Part shown: piece by piece, positions 60,875 to 64,000 of the stretch
Layout: the number at the start of each line of letters is the position of its first letter
How positions within the stretch are numbered: the stretch's first letter is position 1
Assembly: GCF_009767585.1 (NCBI RefSeq)
Contig: NZ_WSNW01000001.1
Span: 3,060,041-3,124,040, forward strand
Length of the DNA: 64,000 nt
Direction of reading: 5' to 3'
Origin: Coprobacillus cateniformis
GTDB taxonomy: Bacteria; Bacillota_I; Bacilli_A; Erysipelotrichales; Coprobacillaceae
The notes under the pieces: model-generated
Seen by the model: the letters and a program-made list of their open reading frames with translations, nothing else
Databases searched by the model: none
Told to the model about the DNA's origin: nothing
Translations under genes and position numbers: made by a program

Positions 60875-61334
60875 GTTAGAAGTCTTAGAAAATAAAAAGT
60901 TGGTTTTAAAGAATGTTCTGAAAAAAGAACTGAGAGGAATTTCATTTGAAGATATAGATCAGCAAATCAATAAGTTTGCCAATCGGTTAGATATCTTAAA
61001 GGTCCAAACTTTTGGCCCGTTAGTTATTAAATTCTGTGGAACAAACATTTCAGAAGAAGGGGATATTACAACTGATTACGATTTGTTGATTCAAGCTCAT
61101 GATTATAGACAATATAAAAATCAATTTGATATTGTTGAAAAAGTAGATTGTCCTCATTGTGTTTATATTCATTATGAAGGGAATCCTTTAGAAATCAATT
61201 TTGTGAATTCAAAACTTGATCTTTATTTCTATGAAAATGATTTAGAAAGTACTGGTGAAAGTTATACTGTCTGTATTCATGATAGTGAGGAATATGTCAT
61301 TACAGACTTCTTTAGACCGGTGATGCAGTTATGA
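60867..61334 (+). CDS. GyrI-like/effector-binding-domain protein
   Basis: 155 residues with the layout of the GyrI-like effector-binding fold: FGPLVIKFCG, GDITTDYDLLIQ, CVYIHYEGNPLEINFVNSKLDLYFYENDL, GESYTVCIHDSEEYVITDFFRPV. Starts after GAGGAGGAAATC. Within a peptide-export operon it could be an immunity or accessory factor. The match is moderate. Confidence 0.5.
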   Translation: MAKLEVLENKKLVLKNVLKKELRGISFEDIDQQINKFANRLDILKVQTFGPLVIKFCGTNISEEGDITTDYDLLIQAHDYRQYKNQFDIVEKVDCPHCVYIHYEGNPLEINFVNSKLDLYFYENDLESTGESYTVCIHDSEEYVITDFFRPVMQL

Positions 61335-62593
61335 AACTTTATCAAAAATCAGAACTGAAAGATTCACGTATTTTCTTTGATAAGAAACCACCCATGTTTC
61401 TAACAATGTTTATTCTCTTTATTCTTTTTATGATTATATTTGCGATTTGGATGAGTTCATGGATGAGCAAGTCTTATATTGTCGAAGCAAATGGAACAAT
61501 TACGACAACTGATAACATCTATATAAGTGCTTTGTCCGATGGTGTTCTCACTTCACTCAATTCTCAGGAAGGAACTTTTGTAAAAAAGGGTGATATCTTA
61601 TTTGAAATATCAAGTGGGAGTGAAGGGGTACAATACAGTGCTCTACAAAAACAAATATCAAATACAAAGGATAAGATATCAGCTATTAATAAATATATCA
61701 ATTCATTAAATATTCATCAGAATAAGATGTCTAATTCAGGAATAGAACAGGAATATTATGAGAAAGTCAGATATTATATATCCTCTCTTGAGGATGAGAA
61801 TCAGACAAAAGAAAATAATCAAAAATCAATAAAACAAAAAGAAGAAAAGAAAACAAAGAAAGAACAAGAAATTCAATCTCTAAAAGATCAAATTTATAAA
61901 CTGAAAGATACAGAGGAAGATAAAGCCAAAAAGGAAGAACTCAATTCTTCTCTAGAAACAAAACAATCTGAACTAGAGTCTCTAATAGAAGAAATCAATC
62001 AGTTAACTCAGACAAGTTCTTCACAAGCAGAACAAACAAAGATTCAGTTGATTAGTGAAGCAGGGAATACTCGTACAGCATTACAGTCTACCTTAGTTGA
62101 GCTAGAAGGACAGTTAAAAGCATATCAGTCACAGGATGCTCTTACAACAGTGAAAGCATCACAGGATGGTTATGTTCATTATCTTTCAACAATCAAGGAA
62201 GGTGTGACCATTCAAAAAGGACAAACAGTTGCTGAAATTAGTACCAATAAAGATGATCAGATGATTGTAGAAGCCTATATACAGGCAACTGATATCTCTA
62301 AGGTACAACTTAACAATGATGTGAAGGTTGCGATTAATGGAGTCAATATACAAAAATATGGAACACTAAATGGAAAACTTGTTTCGATAGATTCAGGAAC
62401 ATTAACACAAGAAACAGAACAAGGAAATATTGTGTTATATAAGTGTCTTGTGTCTTTGGACAATAAACAGCTTCATTCGACAGATGGATCTCAGATAGAT
62501 GTTATAAAATCAATGCCAGTTGTAGCGAGAATTGTCTATGAGAAAGAAACTTATTTAGATTGGCTATTAGAATTATTGAGTTTTAAGAATTAA
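61331..62593 (+). CDS. HlyD-like membrane fusion protein
   Basis: Accessory subunit for the exporter. One membrane segment near the N-terminus (MFLTMFILFILFMIIFAIWMS), biotinyl-lipoyl-like halves (VEANGTITTTDNIYISALSDGVLTSLNSQEGTFVKKGD and KASQDGYVHYLSTIKEGVTIQKGQTVAEIS), a long Lys/Glu coiled-coil between (about 140-260), and a C-terminal beta domain. 420 residues. Overlaps the previous gene by 4 bases. Confidence 0.9.
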   Translation: MKLYQKSELKDSRIFFDKKPPMFLTMFILFILFMIIFAIWMSSWMSKSYIVEANGTITTTDNIYISALSDGVLTSLNSQEGTFVKKGDILFEISSGSEGVQYSALQKQISNTKDKISAINKYINSLNIHQNKMSNSGIEQEYYEKVRYYISSLEDENQTKENNQKSIKQKEEKKTKKEQEIQSLKDQIYKLKDTEEDKAKKEELNSSLETKQSELESLIEEINQLTQTSSSQAEQTKIQLISEAGNTRTALQSTLVELEGQLKAYQSQDALTTVKASQDGYVHYLSTIKEGVTIQKGQTVAEISTNKDDQMIVEAYIQATDISKVQLNNDVKVAINGVNIQKYGTLNGKLVSIDSGTLTQETEQGNIVLYKCLVSLDNKQLHSTDGSQIDVIKSMPVVARIVYEKETYLDWLLELLSFKN

Positions 62594-62665
62594 TATGGTA
62601 TAAAGTAGAGTATATACATAACTCTATTTTATATAAATTTTGGTAAAGAAAAGGAGGAGAATGTT

Positions 62666-63001
62666 ATGGAATTAACAATGAATTTACCAAGAAACTATGT
62701 AGAAATTGAAGAAGAGGAGATGATGTATTTAGATGGTGGAAGCATGACAATGCTCTATAAGAATATCAAGGGATTATGGGGTAGAAGTCAAGGGTTTAGA
62801 ATGTCTTGTAAGGCAGTAGGGATAACTTTAGGAACTATTGGAACAATTGCTAAGATGTCTTATATTAAAGCAGTCTGCAAATTCGGATATGTTGTAACAA
62901 GAACTGCTTTGACTATTGGCGGTTTTTGGCTAGCTGGAATAGCGCTTGCAGGAACTGCAGCATTTATGATATATCTGTATAATAAAAGAACTTTTTATTA
63001 A
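62666..63001 (+). CDS. Double-glycine-leader secreted peptide (bacteriocin-like)
   Basis: Leader MELTMNLPRNYVEIEEEEMM-YLDGG with Gly-Gly at 24-25, then an 86-residue mature part with two hydrophobic stretches (CKAVGITLGTIGTIAKMSYI; TALTIGGFWLAGIALAGTAAFMIYLY). Starts after AAAGGAGGAG. The C39 exporter would cleave after GG. Longer than most class II bacteriocins; a signalling or pore-forming role is possible. Confidence 0.75.
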   Translation: MELTMNLPRNYVEIEEEEMMYLDGGSMTMLYKNIKGLWGRSQGFRMSCKAVGITLGTIGTIAKMSYIKAVCKFGYVVTRTALTIGGFWLAGIALAGTAAFMIYLYNKRTFY

Positions 63002-63104
63002 CAAGGGAAGTATTACATTGTCCTAAATGGCAGCTGCTTATTTGCTGCTATTTAGATATTGTTTATAAAAAAAATTATATAGAAAGATATTTGGTGAAAC
63101 AATA

Positions 63105-64000
63105 ATGAAAACTTATATTTATTATTTAGGTATGCTTATACTAACAACACTTATTTCATTTTTATTGTATATTTATATAATTAGTATAGAAATATTTGTT
63201 GATCATGCTATTTTTTATTTTTGTTTTTATATTATGGTATTGATGACTTCTGGGCTATGTCTCCATTATTTAAAAACTATTTTTTTTATTTTATTATGCA
63301 AAATAAAAAAAATAAAATATTCAGTTATATGTTTATATCCGATTGTTTTGGTTGATGGAAAATTAATCGTTCTATTTGGACCATCAAATTATGTTTTCTA
63401 TAAAAATTTGTGTGATCTAAGTGATGTTAACTTAAATAATTTTAATGAGAAATATTCTTTAATGAAGAAAATATATAAACAAGAAAATATATATATTTTT
63501 TTATTGGCTTTCACTTTATTTGCGATTGGAATATACTGGCAGTTATATTTGTTTCTATTTTTATTGTTTTCATATATTTTATATAAAGTTACAATTAATT
63601 TTCTTAATAGTTTTAAAGACACTCATAGTAAATATTTTTTTAATGAACTTCTTTTCACTAGTGTTGTCAATTTAGAATTAATCAGTTGGCATATTAGTTA
63701 TCTAGAAAAGAATATTGATGATGTTATTAATAAACCAAATGAAATGTTGAACTGCTTAAAATTAATGATTGTTTTGAATAAAAATTATTTAAGTGAATAT
63801 TTATTTAAATTAGATAATATAATAGAACTCATTATTTTGAAATATGGTCAATCAATAGAAATAGAATGTTTAGATTTGATATTTGATTATATAGACTTAA
63901 GAATTTGTTTGAATAGAGAAAGCAATAAAATAAAAATATTGTCAATGTTGAATTTGTTTTGTGAAGAAGATAATTGGAATTTTCAAATTATTGATTTATA
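63105..64000 (+). CDS. Multi-pass membrane protein, 3' end outside window
   Basis: ATG 63105 opens a frame that runs to the end of the window without a stop. The start MKTYIYYLGMLILTTLISFLLYIYI is the first of about four hydrophobic segments (others near IFYFCFYIMVLMTSGLCL and IYIFLLAFTLFAIGIYWQLYLF), then a soluble helical part. No family is recognised. Place in the operon suggests immunity or processing. Site before the ATG is weak (GGTGAAAC). Confidence 0.6.
   Translation, partial: MKTYIYYLGMLILTTLISFLLYIYIISIEIFVDHAIFYFCFYIMVLMTSGLCLHYLKTIFFILLCKIKKIKYSVICLYPIVLVDGKLIVLFGPSNYVFYKNLCDLSDVNLNNFNEKYSLMKKIYKQENIYIFLLAFTLFAIGIYWQLYLFLFLLFSYILYKVTINFLNSFKDTHSKYFFNELLFTSVVNLELISWHISYLEKNIDDVINKPNEMLNCLKLMIVLNKNYLSEYLFKLDNIIELIILKYGQSIEIECLDLIFDYIDLRICLNRESNKIKILSMLNLFCEEDNWNFQIIDL

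Noticed and set aside
1..64000. CRISPR arrays, tRNA and rRNA genes
   Set aside because: No regular repeat-spacer array, tRNA-like cloverleaf or rRNA-like sequence was seen anywhere in the window.

Overview
The window looks like the chromosome of a low-GC Bacillota, most likely in the Erysipelotrichia (Coprobacillus-like gut bacteria). The evidence is the AT-rich composition, purine-rich ribosome binding sites, TGA used as a stop, and the gene order ylxM-ffh-rpsP-khpA-rimM-trmD-rplS-lepB-rbgA-rnhB-dprA-topA-trmFO-xerC followed by rplU-prp-rpmA-obgE-ruvAB-comEA-comEC-holA-sdaA-hemW. The genus is inference.

Layout. (1) 1-4921 is housekeeping: protein targeting, ribosomal proteins and maturation factors, signal peptidase. 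(2) About 4947-38522 is a ~33.6 kb integrated element. It sits inside the first codons of rbgA, an essential ribosome-assembly GTPase. The left junction keeps codons M-A-Q-I-Q; the right end carries two overlapping large serine recombinase genes and supplies a new promoter, ribosome binding site and start codon to rbgA. (3) 38475-56393 is housekeeping and competence: rbgA, rnhB, dprA, topA, trmFO, xerC, the L21/Prp/L27 operon, obgE, ruvAB, comEA/comEC, holA, sdaA, hemW. (4) 56466-64000 is a peptide-signalling and export locus: LytTR response regulator, AgrC-like kinase, a 15-codon Trp/Cys-rich mini-ORF, a C39-peptidase ABC exporter, a GyrI-like protein, an HlyD-like adaptor and a double-glycine-leader peptide.

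The element is itself a mosaic. It has parA/parB, a Cna-B/sortase surface module, several small genes and a giant methylase-helicase gene. A TnpV-family gene is nested out of frame inside the helicase gene. A 5,061-bp Tn916-type integrative mobilizable element (two HTH regulators, MobT relaxase, Xis, Int) splits the helicase gene between TGATTTT repeats; its excision would restore one frame of about 2,400 codons. Further right lie a secreted NPCBM/transglutaminase-like/F5-8C protein ending in a dockerin, a membrane-anchored cohesin protein, two ISL3-type insertion sequences, an unidentified structured RNA candidate, a MazF toxin gene and the recombinases. I see no VirB4-, VirD4- or T4SS-like gene, so the large element looks decayed or trans-mobilised.

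Three frames break in or next to A-runs (27484-27490, 32759-32765 on the minus strand, 57271-57278). Two are canonical -1 slippery heptamers followed directly by a stop codon.
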